From assembly GCA_012184525.1 (NCBI GenBank), contig WOFQ01000001.1, forward strand, positions 1,550,001-1,614,000: a stretch of 64,000 nt of DNA, written 5' to 3'. Positions within the stretch are counted from its first letter, which is position 1. Each line of letters starts with the position of its first letter. The notes beneath the pieces were generated by a model. The model was not told the DNA's origin. It searched no databases and saw only the letters and a program-made list of their open reading frames with translations. The position numbers were made by a program, and so were the translations under genes. Source of the DNA: Xenoacremonium recifei (lineage: Eukaryota > Ascomycota > Sordariomycetes > Hypocreales > Nectriaceae). Below, piece by piece: positions 1 to 12,442 of this stretch.

Positions 1-1031
1 AACGCCGCATTGACACGGCACCCGATGTATCAGAGATGCCAGGCGGCCGCCTCAGCTGAAGACCCTTCTATCCAGCCGCACGAAAACGAAAAGGTCAGAG
101 ACGGGATCAATCAAAATTGCGGCGACACCCCCTCCCTCCCTCCTATTCATCACCATCCCATCATCCTCCGTGGATGGATGTTCCTCCCCCATGCTCGCCG
201 ACTAAAACTAAACCCAGCGCTGCCCCCCTCCAACGCTCCAATCCCAAAAACCCACTACCGCTAATGATCCCAGCCAGCGCCCAGCACAAGCCCAATCTTA
301 GTGCCGCTGGCCGCTGAACCTGGTCGTGCTTTCCCCGTCGACCCCTGAGCCTCTTTCGTCGCTGTCCCGTCCATCCTTCCTCATCATCGTCCCAGCCCAG
401 CCCAGCCCAGCCCAGGTTTCTCCCATCACCACTCATTTTCTCCTCCTCCTCCTCCTCTGCCGCTGGCCTGCTCCAGTCCTTTGATCTCCTACCTAGCCAG
501 CTGCTTGTTTTTCTCCCTTTCCCGTTGCGGAATCTGCCCTGCCCGGATTTTTCCTTTTTCTCACCTTCTTTTCTTACCATCGTTTCCCTCTTCGATACCC
601 TGCCTTATCCCCGTCCATTTAGACACCAGATATCCCGTCCGTCGCTCTGGCCCACCTCCCACTTACACGTCGCAGCGCGATCGCCCAACCTCGACAGCGT
701 CTCATTCCAGGATTCAGAGCCTCTTCCTGCCCAGCCAGACCGCGACTTTTCGTCCCAGACCCAGATTCGTGGCTGTCCCATTCAATCGCAGAATTCGGTC
801 GAGCTTTCACGGGGCACGCGGGATCCTGAGACCAGCCTTGAAGTTGCTTCTGCCATAGTTCGCTGCGACTCGGCCGACCAGACCAACAGACGCTCCGACC
901 ATCGACGCCCCCTTTGTCACGTCCGGCTCACCTCGCAGCTCGCCGCGTCCTTGCTCGTTTTTCTGCCATCGCATAACCCACCTGCGAACCATTCCTGTCG
1001 ATAACACCTTCAATCACTGCCAGCGCCGACC
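1..1031. promoter_or_regulatory. upstream region and leader of the MSB1-like gene
   Basis: No gene is supported here. The plus strand is rich in C and T over roughly 120-720, the usual look of a fungal promoter and 5' leader. A short direct repeat of CCCAG (about five copies, 390-415) and a run of CTC triplets (440-460) lie within it. Open frames on both strands have biased, low-complexity composition from the pyrimidine tracts and no recognisable domain. The start codon at 1032 has a good fungal context (purine at -3, G at +4). Confidence 0.5.
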
Positions 1032-4000
1032 ATGGCTGGCCTTTTCTCCCGCCTCAAGGGCGGCAGCAAGTCCAAGAAGAAGGCTGCGACCGACCCAGCC
1101 GACTCGCAGCCCCCGAAGCCCCAATGGACCGACGCCTGGGCGCGCAAGTCGGTCGAGCCTGAGGAGGTCCACGAGCTGATTAGATGTTGCACGGAGGAGC
1201 TCAAGGCACGAGGTACGACATCCCAGGCTTGAGCCACCATGCAGCTGTCCTTCTTCCCGACCGCCGCCAATGCAATGCACTCCCCAGCTGACAATCGTGT
1301 CCTACTGTAGCCCTCCATCTGCCCTTTCTCCTGCTTCCGTTCCGACCGACCTCCGACCCCAGCGCCGTTCGTACATTCATTCGACACTTCTTCGATCACC
1401 ACCAGGGCCTTCGCGGTGAAGACCTGCTTCAGGAGCTGCGCATGACAGAGCCCATGGTACGGCGCCTCGCTGGATATCACGCCACTTCGAGTACTAATTT
1501 CGAGGGCAGGTCATTTCGGGTGTTGCCAAATGGTGCTGGAGTCGCATTCAGGGAGGCATTGTTGGTTGGGATGCCTACGAATTGTTTAAAGTTGGGGAGA
1601 TCGGTATGTAAAGTGTCATGCCTAGACCCCATATGGCTTATGATGGGTCTCCAACGGCTGTGGCTGACAACGGTCTAGACTCCAACATGGCCCGAGACTC
1701 CTTTAAGACGTTCATCCCCATCAGTGTCGAGAATGGCGCCCGCCAACGAATAATCTTCGACTTTTTCGATCTTCTGGCAGCAATTGCTGCACACGGCAAG
1801 AACAATGGTCTTGGAGGTCGAAAGCTCTCGCGCATGGCTGCTTGGTGGGCCTTCGAGCAAAAGGATACCACCAAGGGCTTCGAAGGGGGCTACGAGGCCT
1901 GGCTGAAGTAGGTCGCCTCAATAAGAAAATGCTTCCCAACGTGCTAACCGAAAAACTTCAGGGCTGCCGATGCTACGAGTCATCTGTTCTTTGCCTATCT
2001 TCGATCCCTCTCGCCAGAGCACAACACCAGTGGTATTACCATGCTGCCAATGTCGCTTCAAAAGCTTCTGTCGGAAACCGAGTATCCTCCTCAGAGGCCC
2101 GATCTCATGATGACACAGACAAACAAGGTCGTTATGATTGTCGATACTGTTTCGCCAACACCATTTGCGTTGTTGCGCCGAGCTAACCACTTCCAATACC
2201 GCGACGAGGATCGTGCTCTCCAGGAATTCTCCGAGTATGAAGATCCCGTCCAGGCCTTGACAGACGAGTGCCGCCGAGTCTTGAAAGCCATTTCTTCAGC
2301 CAATCAATCCCAGGTTTCAAGCATCAAACACTCCACCAGCCTGCGCGATGCTTCTTGGTCGCGTTTCGAGGATATCGGGTTCGGTAGTGCATTGGAGGAA
2401 GATGACGACGACGAGGAAAGTGCCCTTGGTCAGGTGAAGCCTCCCCAAGGTCTAAGGACCGCTCCCGCATCAGGAAATAACCTGGGAAGACCGACGACGC
2501 CCTCTTGGGCTGACTTCCTTTCGTCTGGATTCCTCGACGACAACCCGACCAGGTCCAACCTCCTCCCGCCCGACAAAGTTTTGCCACCAATCGATACCCA
2601 AGCCCGGCAGCGAAGCTCGCAATCGCATCGACCGAGGCTGGAATCTGATCGAAACCTCGAGCCTGGAGAGCTGGCCAGTATCACAGTTCTCTATCTTGAT
2701 GACTCGTTCTGGTGGGTATGGATGAGCAGTCTGGCTCCCGAGGAGACTGCTGAGCGAAAGGCGGCGTTTGGACGATGTGCGGTTATTGAAACCGAGATTC
2801 GAACCGGTCGCTGGTTGATTATGGAGGAGATGGTTGCGGGTGCGGCGCCAGAGCCTAAAGAGGGTGCCTACATTGCCGAGAAGAAGGGATTCTTCAGCTG
2901 GACAAGACGGGGCAAGACCCTTGGTCGAAGAAAGTCCACTGGGAAGCAGGCCCTCGATCGCGGGGATAAGAATCCAGCCTTAGGCAGCAAGACCAGCATC
3001 GGACCAGACACACATGCCAGGATCCAAGCCAAGGCTGCCCAGCTTCGCGCTCAAGAACACCAGGAAAAGCAAATGGCAGCCAAGCAACAATACCAGCGCA
3101 GAGGCCGAACAGATCAGGAGCTCATGGCTGAGAAGACTAACAGCGTTCTCACCCTGCAACCAACAATTATTGGCGAGGCTTCGTCAGCAATGAAGTGGGT
3201 GAACAAGTACGACAAGGGATCCCTCAAGGAGCAGTACATGGCCAACAGCAAGTATGGTCGTGGTCTGGCCATGTCTCCTGTACCCTCCGAACACACCAAC
3301 GGCCACAGTGAGACGAATGGAGGTACTATTGGGGTCGAGTCACCTCCCGAGGTACCAGCAAAGGAGCCATCACTTGCATCCACCCCAGCCATGCCCCAGA
3401 GCCCTCCTCCTATCACGCCGACTTTGCCTCCGGCCCCGAAGGAGACGGAACGAAAGCCTGTTCCTGCACCAGAGAAGCCGCAGGAAGTTCAGCCAGAGGA
3501 GCCGGAGCCTGTACCAGAAGCTCCCCTTAGCCCGCCGCCTCCTCCTAAGGATGATGCTCCAGAGGAAATTCCGAGGGAGACCATGGTCTCTCCCGAGCCC
3601 GAGCCCGAGTTGAGTCCCAACAGCAAGAAGCAGCTGAAGAAGCTGCACAAGGAGAACCGTGAGAACAAGGGCTTCAGGAAGCTCTTTGGCCGCAAGAACC
3701 GAAGCTCGAAGTTGCCTGAAAATGCTGCTGCTGATCTGAACGGTATGCTGGCGCGAAACCAGCCAACCCCGGAGCCTGTCGTCCAGCAGCCTACTCCCGC
3801 AGCTACTCCTGAGCCCGCTTCGGCTCCTGCTCCGGCTGCAGTCGAGTCCGAGATCCCTACTCCCACGCCGGCTGAGTATGCTACCCCCATGGAGGAGCCC
3901 GCCATGCATGGCGCTCCTACTCCCCAGGCCGAAGAGATCAACGAGCCGACGTACGAGCCTCCTGTTGTCGAGGACCACCCGCCTGTTCAGGAGAAGGATG

Positions 4001-4477
4001 CGGACCCTGAACAAGAGTTCTCTCGCTTCGATCAGGGACCTCTTGCTGATCAGCCTGCCTTTATTCCCGACGAATCTGACGACGATGCCACTCCGCCGCC
4101 CATTGCTCGCCACCCTCCTCCCCAGGGCGAGTCGCCCAAGCTTGGTGCGCCTGCGCAGCCCGAGGAGAAGCTTAGCCAGAGCGCTGGCCCTGGTGTTCAG
4201 GATAGATGGGCCCAGATCCGCAAGAACGCCGCTCAACGTGCTGCAACTCGACAAGTTGAGGAGCCTAGCCGCACTCACAGCAAGAATATGGATGATGACG
4301 ATACCAGTGGAGAAGAAAGTAAGTTGCACTTAAATATACCGATGCCATCTTGTTGTCAGAGACTTACAATTATTCCCAGCTATTGAATCGCGTGTTGCCC
4401 GCATCAAAGCTCGTGTCGCCGAACTGACGGGCAACATGGAGGGCACTGCTAGCCCGCAACCTATCCGACGTGGTTGA
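1032..4477 (+). CDS. Msb1/DUF1708 family polarity protein (RhoGAP-like)
   Basis: Six exons: 1032-1212, 1311-1456, 1510-1603, 1679-1907, 1962-4318 and 4380-4477, giving 1034 aa in one frame. The N-terminus (MAGLFSRLKGGSKSKKK) and the segments around WTDAWARKSVEPEE, FDHHQGLRGEDLLQEL and YELFKVGEIDSNMARDSF are typical of the fungal Msb1/Mug8 family, whose N-terminal half has a RhoGAP-like fold. That half covers roughly residues 15-430. The rest is low-complexity: a proline/glutamate-rich stretch (about 470-620), a short basic block with GFRKLFGRKNR, then another Pro/Ala/Glu-rich tail. Family members act with Cdc42/Rho1 signalling at sites of polarised growth. All introns are GT..AG; intron 2 has a TACTAAT branch site. 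The gene converges with the DUF726 gene downstream. Family identity is secure; GAP activity is not shown by sequence. Confidence 0.92.
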
Positions 4478-5209
4478 GCGCACTCATTGAGCGTTTGATC
4501 ATTGGTCGAAAGCTCTTCAGCCTCTATCTTTATTTTCTCTTAACGTTTTAAGCCTGTTCTACGACTGAATCTCGCCGCTAATGTAGCCGGGCATCACACA
4601 CCGGCCTCTCCTCAATTTTACTGTCGTTTGTTTTCGTCGTGCTCGTTATTTCACACATATGATACCACTAGAAGAAGGGAAGAAGGAAAAAGTCACGCGA
4701 GCGATTCCACGTCCGGCATAAAAAGGGGAGCTCTCGACCCGTTCTAATCTTTTCGAGTTTCTTTGACTGAAGACGAGAGATCTTTCACCTCGTCGCATCT
4801 GCCCAAATCTTCTATTTCTTCGTTTCATCACTTTCAACTTCTAGTCTCCTGGCGACATCCTCGGCATTCAATACCATATTACCCTACGAAAATCTCGGGC
4901 ACACATGCGGGTTGTCGATGAACATACATGTTTTGTTATTCGTGGAGGGGTTATGCGGGAGAGGATTATGCAGTGGCAGAGATGTGAACTGAGGATGACT
5001 CTGGACGGTCCTTTAATGTTGCTTCCGAGAGATTTTGTAGTTGAAACAGAGAATGAAGATGTGTTTCTACATCATGTATTTCTACTAGGTGAAGTGTACC
5101 TCCTTATAGCTAAGTCCGTTGTGTTTCAAACTCGCATCCTGCAAATCTAACGGTTAATGCCGTCTCTCCCGCCTTCATCCAGTTGCAACTCCTTGCCGCT
5201 TGATATCGT
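4478..5209. other. convergent intergenic region
   Basis: About 730 bp between the stop codons of the MSB1-like gene (+) and the DUF726 gene (-). It should hold the two 3' untranslated regions and terminators. It is AT-richer than the flanking genes and has no convincing gene. The open frame around 4905-5150 on the plus strand has no family resemblance. Confidence 0.6.
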
Positions 5210-7666
5210 TCAGTCGCTATCACTGTCATTGTTGACCATGACAATGCCCACAAATTCTTCATCGTCCGTAACATTTGACTCCGGCGTCAGAGGCCGTCGT
5301 TTCGCGGATTCCTTCCCTGGGATGGGTTCTGTGGGACGTCTAGGCAGCGGAGGAGCAGCATCTTCCATCTCCGTGGGCCGTCTCGGCAGCGGCGGTGCGC
5401 GCTCCTCCATCGGGTCGGACGGGCTTTCGGACGGTGGAAGCTTCTCGCGTGCTGGGGCACCCACGGGGCGGCGAGGAATTGATGGGTTTGGGACGGCCGA
5501 GGTGGCGGTTGGGCGTTGAGGTAGCGGAGGCGACTCAATATCTGATGAGTCGCTAAGGGGGTCTGGCCGGGGAGGTTCTGTGGGAGCGAGCAAGGCCGGA
5601 GGGGAGATAGTCAAGCCTCGGAGGTCATCAGACAGGTTTTCCCCCTTGTCCTCTGGCTTCGCTGCTTCAGAAGGACCGTCAAGGTTCAGCAGATCCCCCT
5701 CAGCTTGGCTTTCCTTCTCCTTGATGAAGTCGTCCTTCTCGATCTCGCTACCTGCTTTAACGCCAATGAAGCCACATTTTCGAAGAATCTCACCGGTGAG
5801 GTTGGGATATCGCAAGTGTCCGCTGACAGTATCGCTGAGATTCAGGTTCTCGATACCCTCTACATCCTTGATACCTTGCAGCCCGGCGACGCCCATAGCG
5901 AGACTGTGAGCCCGGTACACGAATCCGAGGATCATGTCGTTCTCTGAGTAGACGTTGAAGATCTTGCCGGACACGACGGTCCGCAGAGTGCGCCAATGGG
6001 CTGATTTGGACGGCGTGGGGGCACCGATGATCACGACGGTGTCGATAAGACCAAAGGCTCGACGTTCAGCCAACGATTGTAGACATGCATGGATGGCTGT
6101 TGCTCCGAGAGAGTAGCCCACGAGTGTGACGGGCCGCTCGCCCTGAACCTTGTTGATCAACGCATCTGCGAGAAGCTGCCCAGCTTTGCGGGAACGGTTG
6201 TGAGCACGGCTGAAGGGATTGTCGATGTTTGTCGCGGCAGCGATGATCTGGAGCGGCCAGAGCGCAGCCATGACAGTGACCAGGACGGTCCGCTTGATGA
6301 TCTCGGTCTTCAAAGTCTTCCAAGCGAGAGATTCAACAAGGTCGTACAAGGCGGATCCAAGTTCCAGGAGTGTCTTCATCTCGTAACGCAAAGCGAATAC
6401 TTCGGTATCATCACCGATGACTCGCCATGGTCTGGTAACGTCATCTTCTGTCTTGAGCCAGCCGTTAATGCCGATTGTTAGTCGTAGACGTCTGGACTGT
6501 TGCTGTTCCTTGTCTTCCGGTTTATAATCCGGTCCCCATTCATCCTTCAAGGGGATGAAACGGAAATCCTCGACCTCTTTGGCATACTTGTCCATCATTT
6601 CTCCCTGATATCATGTAAGTATGCAACCCCAAATATTCATCACTGAATCACTTACTGTCATCTTCGCACCGTAAGCTCCGAAAAGAGCTCCAACGAGCGC
6701 ACCGTTCATCCAGAAGATTCCCAAGAAACTTGCCACTCCACCGAGACCGACTCCTCCCATGATACCACCGATGGCACCGGCTACAACGGGAGCTGCCAAT
6801 CCTCCAGTGATTCCAATAACTGCAGCACCAGCGACAGAAGCAATACCAACCTTCCAGAACCGATTAAACTTGTTGTCCTGTCGGCGCTTCGCGGCTTCGG
6901 CTTCGGCAGAGATGGTTTGCTTCTTGCTCTCATCTGCAGTGGACGCTTCCATGAGAGATTTGGCGATCTCGATCTCTTCCTGGATGATGAAGGACTGGGG
7001 TATTTCAAGGGATGAAGCTAAGTATAACGCCAGAGCTCGTGAGTGAGCAGAATATTTGCCTGTTGAGAGTAGGAGCAGAAGAATGCTGCTCACGGCTTCC
7101 CTCCTATCTTCGGGCGGGATCGTGGTCAGTCTCGTCGGGATAGGGTGATATAGTGCCTGAAGCGAAGCAACGTCTTCGGACTTGTCGATCTTAACTTCGC
7201 CGAAGTTGACGAGATCCTCACCCTCCTCGGGTATATCGAGCTTCTTCTGGTCCAAGGCATCACGTCTTTTCTTCCGTTCCTCCTGGATCTTGGCGTCGTC
7301 ATTGACACGCACGATCTCCGCCAGCTTAGACATGAACTCGTTCTTCCATTCAGTCATGTGTTTGATCGCAGCTTCTTGGATACGTGCCGCTTCTCTAGAG
7401 GCCTGCTCTGACTTCTTCCGCTGCCGTTCGCGTTTCTCGCCTTCCACCAGCATGGTTTGGCTTTCTGACTTAGGAGTTCCGGGGCTAATGGCGCCATCGT
7501 TCTCGGTCAACGATGTTGTAGACACTGAACCGAGTTCGTTCTGTGGCGTTTCCAGTTGAGATATCATGTAGGAGGTGATCTCGTCCACGAGCTTCAGCAA
7601 CGCCTTTCTTCGAGCCAGGTTCAGGGCAATGACGACCTGCCGAGGGTCCGAGCATAGTGGTGCCAT
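5210..7666 (-). CDS. DUF726 family membrane alpha/beta-hydrolase (TMCO4/Mil1-like)
   Basis: Two exons on the minus strand, 7666-6656 and 6604-5210, with a 51-nt intron (GTAAGT..TATCAG), encode 801 aa. The first half has a charged coiled-coil-like stretch (about 90-160). A Gly/Ala-rich hydrophobic region at about residues 265-337 probably forms two membrane segments. The second half is an alpha/beta-hydrolase-like domain with the nucleophile elbow GYSLG (Ser near residue 502), followed by a VVIIGAPTPS strand. This order is diagnostic of the DUF726 family (human TMCO4, yeast Mil1/YFL034W). The last 150 residues are a proline-rich tail with repeated PPLPRRPTE motifs, resembling SH3 ligands, ending in an acidic stretch. 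Substrate is unknown. An upstream exon cannot be excluded, but the start at 7666 is consistent with the family. Confidence 0.9.
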
Positions 7667-8682
7667 TGTAGCGAAATCTTCTCGCCAAGATATCTTCGGC
7701 TTGGACTTGAACTTGATTAAGGGCGATCAAGGCTATCTCGTTGAAGACAAGTTATTGATGGACTGACGTAAGAAACGATCGCAAGACGCGATACGTCATT
7801 GCACCGTAGCAATACGCCAGGTTCAGAGAGACGGAAGATGCTATTCAGCTGATGGAGCCTTTTGCTTTGATAGTATGCGATTGTGCACAGCTGATATTGA
7901 TTTGGGAGAAAAGAAAGCAAAGCAACGAAGTTGACGGAGGCCAATTGTCAATGCTGGCCTCATCCTTCTGGTGGCAGGATGGATGTGGCACAGCAGTTGC
8001 CTTGACTGCGACCCCGCTGACGTCGTCTTAAGCTACAGGGCTAGCCTCGCTGAACGGGCACTAATGCAAGCCCAAAGGAAAGGCAAACAAGCCGCCCGGA
8101 GCTGTACCTGAAACTCTCCTGAAGGTCAAACTGTCTGGGAATACTTTGTATCTTTGTTTTTTGAGCGTGGCAGCATGATTCGTTGAGTCTCGTCCGTTTT
8201 CTGCAAGTTAAATATACTGTAAATTGGCAATCCTTTCCGCGTGATCCTTTATAAGGCTCTTGTATGGATGCTTTATCAGGGATAAATTACAGCGACTTTT
8301 AGATTAACCGATAATAAGACGATATAAGAAGGAAAAAAAAAGACAAAGGACAAAAAGAAACCAGCATAATGAAAAAGCCGGACAGCCCAGGCCAGTGAAA
8401 GCAAATTGAATTGATATATAATCAACTCTCACTGTAATGGCCGTCTCGCTCGACATGGAAATTTGCGATATAGGGTAGGTAGAAAAGTCGATAAGATCGT
8501 CGGCCGAGCGAGATAACGCCCAACCCCGCTAAAAAATTGCGACCAAGACCAGAATCCTAATCTTTCAAATATCTATCGTCTTCGAGCGCCCGTACCAACC
8601 ACGACTTTTGAGAAGGGCTTCGCAGTCTGCGGCACACCAAACTCGCTAGAATTGTGCCTGAATAGGCGTATACACACGACAA
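7667..8682. promoter_or_regulatory. divergent promoter region of the DUF726 and TMA23-like genes
   Basis: A 1-kb intergenic stretch between two divergently transcribed genes. The part near 8270-8420 is A-rich with no coding character. I see no RNA gene or repeat here. Confidence 0.5.
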
Positions 8683-9342
8683 ATGAATGCGCACGCTCTT
8701 CTCTCCGCCCAAGGATGGCGGGGAACCGGCCACTCGTTGCACAAAACCGACGATTCCATTGGACTCGCAAAACCTCTACTCCTGTCGCGGAAAGACAACA
8801 CGAAGGGGTTGGGCCAGAAACAACACTTCACGAGTGATCAGTGGTGGATGAATGCCTTCGATGAGCAACTGAAGGGTCTCGACACTACCAAGGAGGGCAA
8901 AGTGGTTCAGACAATCTCATCCGGGAAGTTGAACGGCCTGGAGAAGGGCAAAATGGGCAAGTGGTCCGTCTACGCGACATTCGTGCGCGGAGGATTCCTC
9001 GAGGGAACGATAGGGAGACTTTTGGATACCGACACCACAACTACCGAGTCTGAATCCGACGGCGACGAAGGCGAGGATGCTCCCCCGACCATGGTCGCTC
9101 GCCAAGAGGAAGAGGCGGGAACAGAAGATCGAAAAGAGACGAAAGAAGAACGACGGGCGCGAAAAGAAGCAAAGAGGCAACGAAAAGAAGAACGAGCCAA
9201 AGCGAAGGCTGCACGACGCGAGCGAAAAGCCAATAAGGTGAAGAAGTCGTCCAAAGACTCCAGCGATTCGAAAGAGGAAAAGCGAGCGAGACGAGCACGA
9301 AAAGAACAAAAGAGGAAAGAGAGGCTGAAATCAAAAGAATGA
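8683..9342 (+). CDS. TMA23: G-patch nucleolar protein, TMA23 family
   Basis: Single-exon gene, 219 aa. The start MNAHALLSAQGWRGTGHSL followed by a glycine-containing segment with LLSRKDNTKGLGQKQHF and the aromatic block DQWWMNAFDEQLKGLD is the signature of the fungal G-patch protein Tma23, a nucleolar ribosome-biogenesis factor related to PinX1. The middle contains GKWSVYATFVRGGFLEGTI, and after an acidic linker (about 125-150) the C-terminal 70 residues are a nearly uninterrupted Lys/Arg/Glu helix, as expected for a nucleolar localisation tail. The start is preceded by a normal context (ACAAATG). It ends 102 bp before the stop of THG1, so the transcripts converge. Family assignment is confident; the role is taken from yeast. 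Confidence 0.85.
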   Translation: MNAHALLSAQGWRGTGHSLHKTDDSIGLAKPLLLSRKDNTKGLGQKQHFTSDQWWMNAFDEQLKGLDTTKEGKVVQTISSGKLNGLEKGKMGKWSVYATFVRGGFLEGTIGRLLDTDTTTTESESDGDEGEDAPPTMVARQEEEAGTEDRKETKEERRARKEAKRQRKEERAKAKAARRERKANKVKKSSKDSSDSKEEKRARRARKEQKRKERLKSKE

Positions 9343-9444
9343 AGATAAACAGAAAAAGACATAGACACGACGTTGATGTATAGCGGCATTGTCACGGAGT
9401 TCGGAGTTGGGTTTGAGATCTTTGATACCCTAATAGATATGGAC

Positions 9445-10649
9445 TCATGTCTCTTTCGGAATTTTACCAGGCTTTCCTGATAATAGCCAAGGCCGCCTGT
9501 CCCAGAAGTCGTCCTTGATGATGTCCATATGCTCCACAAGAATCCGGGCCTTAGCACGTCGTTTCTTGTCATTCTCCCTCTGCGTCTTGGATTGCTGCAC
9601 CGGCTCTGCTTGAGCATCGATTGTTTGCGCGATGTTGTGACTATCAGGGTCAACAAGTTCATACTGACAGCCATTAGCATGCGTTGGAAGTTTAGGTGAT
9701 TGAAAACTTACATCGCGGAAGATGACACTGCCCTTCTTAAAGATCTCAGGTTCGTTATTGTAGTTGATGGAGAATCTCGAAAAGAGAATCTCGTTTTTAT
9801 CGGCCGCCAACGTCCCCTAGCAATATTTAGTATTATCACCAGGACGAGATAGTGGGACTTACAGCAAGAGTCTTCTCGGCTTCTTTGTTATCCATTCCGC
9901 CAAGCTGGATGAGCGACCAAAAAGTCGTGTTGTAGAGGTTGTTGATATGACCTTAATTGTGAGCGTCCGGGCTGGCATCGGTGGTTGGGGAATCTTACAG
10001 TCCACTTGTCGCCAGCTGAGGTAGTCTCTCAAATTTTGTACGCTAGGATAGCAAACTGCCCGGCCGTCGAATGTAGGGAGGGGAAATGATAGAGGAGTGT
10101 CTGGGAAATAAGTTCCCCAAGAGAACACATAATTCGCGGTAAATGTTGAGACCACAGTGCTGACTAGTTTGCTATGTGGAATTAGACATGCGCAGGCTCA
10201 GTCGTCAACATCAGTTCATCATACCTGGCTCGACGCTCGAAAAGTGCGCAGGTTTTGTGGAATATGAAACTGTCGATAGTTAATATGGTGAAATAAAGAA
10301 GAGCCTGACAATCAAACCTGTACTCATCGCTTACGCCATAAGCGATCGTAATCTCGGGGAGATCAGCCACGACAGCTTTCGCGGCTGCGTTCATGAGATC
10401 CAGCGCCCGACGGTCGTTAGGTTTTTGAAAACCGTACTTGGCACACATCCTTCAGGTGTTAGAGCAGAGAAGGTATGGGGTTTAAGCCACAAACTTGGTG
10501 AATCCGCGACCATCTATCCTGACGACGATCCAGGTATTCGGCAGTAGAGGGTCTGGAGTCTCGAAGTTGCGAACGTATTCAAATCTTTTATTCAGGTCAG
10601 CAATTGTATTTCGAGCGAGACTGCCGTGCCCTTACTTTGAGTTCGCCAT
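9445..10649 (-). CDS. THG1: tRNA-His guanylyltransferase
   Basis: Eight exons on the minus strand: 10649-10636, 10584-10495, 10449-10318, 10269-10225, 10171-9999, 9951-9863, 9816-9712 and 9663-9445, encoding 288 aa in frame. The product adds the extra G(-1) to tRNA-His by 3'-5' polymerisation. Visible family motifs are RIDGRGFTK (Asp29), the metal-binding SDEYSF (Asp76/Glu77), HKTCALFERRASKLVS and DCHINNLYNTTFW, all at the spacing known for eukaryotic Thg1. The first exon is only 14 nt (MANSK), so the start depends on a short first intron. The gene is unusually intron-dense, with seven introns in 1.2 kb. It diverges from SWD1 with 340 bp between start codons. Confidence 0.95.
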
Positions 10650-10989
10650 TTTCCCAACAATTCTCCGGCTGGAGCCCGAGACTGGTGATGTTTCCTTCAG
10701 ATGTGTTGTCAGTCAGTGCAGGTCAGGTCGGGTGGTATCCTTGCCAGTCTCGAAATTGTTAGTGCAAGTGCCCCGCGGCAGGAGTAGCGATCTAATGCCA
10801 CCCCTAGATGTGGGTACAGGCTTATCCTTGTAAGCGTCAGCCTTGCAGCCAGAAACGCCGCCTCCAACGCGGCTGAAGCCTCCAATTTTTGGAGATTTGA
10901 CACCTGCAACATCCCCCTCCTCATGCACTCAGGAATTATCGCAATTGTCGCGGAAAGACTGGGCGCACAGGCGCCGAACAGTCGCCATC
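10650..10989. promoter_or_regulatory. shared divergent promoter of THG1 and SWD1
   Basis: 340 bp separate the two start codons. The segment must contain both core promoters and leaders. No TATA box is obvious. The last 30 bp before SWD1 (ending GTCGCCATC) read as a short leader with a good start context. Confidence 0.55.
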
Positions 10990-12442
10990 ATGAATCTCCT
11001 TCTCTCGGACGATTACCTCCTCCAGGATTACCCTGAGAACATCACCAACACAATCCGGTCAGGACACGCGACGATGCTGCGCTTTAACCGCAAGGGCGAC
11101 TACCTCGCATCCGGTCGAGTCGATGGCACAGTGGTAATATGGGATCTTGAGACCATGGGAGTCGCGCGCAAATTGAGAGGACACAACAAGAGCATCACGT
11201 TCTTGAGCTGGTCACGGTGTGGCCAATACTTGCTATCCACCTGCCAAGGTTGGAAGGCTATTCTATGGGATCTCCAGGATGGACGACGACTGCGCGAGGT
11301 GCGTTTTCGTGCACCAGCATACATGGCGGAGCTTCACCCTTGGAACCAGTCAGTTCGATCGATCTTGTCGATGTTAACGTTGCTAATGCTGTCCTAGCCT
11401 CCAGTTCGTAGCTGCGCTCTTCGAAGAACAACCAGTCCTCGTCGACCTCACGGATCCCGTCGACGTGAAACATATTCTCCCCTCCGCGCCGAAACGAGCA
11501 GACACGAACGGCGATGCGGCTCTCAAGGAGAAACAGGCCAAGGAAGACGCTAAGCAAATGACAACATCTGCTATCTGGAGTGTCACTGGCGAGCACATCC
11601 TTGCGGGAACCAACAAAGGGAGGCTCAATATCATTGACGCAAAGACACACGAGATTATCTACTCAGAGAAAATTTGCTCTGGAGTCATTACGACAATGCG
11701 CATCACAGGGTCTGGCCGCGAGTTGCTGGTAAACTCGCAGGACCGTATCATTCGAACATTCCGGATACCTAACCTTTCGGCCCCGGACCTCGACCTAGAT
11801 ACCCTTCAATTACCACTAGAACACAAATTCCAAGACGTGGTCAACAAGCTATCTTGGAATCATGTCACTTTTAGCGCGACGGGCGAATACGTGGCGGCGT
11901 CGACGTATAACAACCACGAGCTTTACGTATGGGAACGGAATCACGGCAGTTTAGTGTGCATGCTCAAGGACCCCAAAGAAGAGCAAGGAGTGATAGAATG
12001 GCATCCGTCTCGCGCGCTCTTGGCGGCATGCGGCCTCGAGACGGGGCGCATATATATCTGGTCGGTTGTTAGTCCGCAGAAGTGGTCGGCGCTGGCACCT
12101 GACTTTGCAGAGGTGGAGGAAAACGTGGAGTATATTGAGCGAGAGGACGAGTTCGACATTTACAACCAGGAAGAGATACACCGACGGCGATTAGATGCGG
12201 AAGACGAGGACGTCGATGTCTTGACGCTGGAGTCGACCAAGACGCTTGACGAGGGGATCGGCTTCCGGATGCCAATTCTATTCAATCTGGGCGAGAGTGA
12301 CAGCGAGGACGAGTTTATAGCAGTATCGACCGGAACCATGCGACGGCGCAGTCCAGGGGAAAGCCAAGGTGATCTGGATGGGGCACCGGAAAAGCTGGCC
12401 ACCAAGAAGACAGCGAAGGGAGGACGAGGACGGAAGAGGTGA
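10990..12442 (+). CDS. SWD1: COMPASS (Set1 complex) subunit, WD40 protein
   Basis: Two exons, 10990-11348 and 11398-12442 (intron GTCAGT..TCCTAG), giving 467 aa. The start MNLLLSDDYLLQDYPENI, followed by the first WD repeat (LASGRVDGTVVIWDLET) and HNKSITFLSWSRCGQYLL, matches the Swd1/RbBP5 family, a core subunit of the histone H3K4 methyltransferase complex. Several WD-type strands follow (for example AIWSVTGEHILAGTNKG and ATGEYVAASTYNNHELYVW). After the propeller comes an acidic segment (about 365-400) and a short basic tail ending GGRGRKR. RbBP5/Swd1 uses this region C-terminal to the propeller to contact partner subunits. Start at 10990 is preferred over the in-frame upstream option because of family alignment. 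Confidence 0.93.

Noticed and set aside
161..580. Open frame on the minus strand near the window start
   Set aside because: It is antisense to a C/T-rich leader, which makes Lys/Arg/Glu/Gly-rich frames by composition; no domain.
3370..4329. Long minus-strand frame inside the MSB1-like gene
   Set aside because: Antisense shadow of the Pro/Glu/Ser-rich coding sequence, with Arg/Leu/Ser-rich content typical of complement frames.
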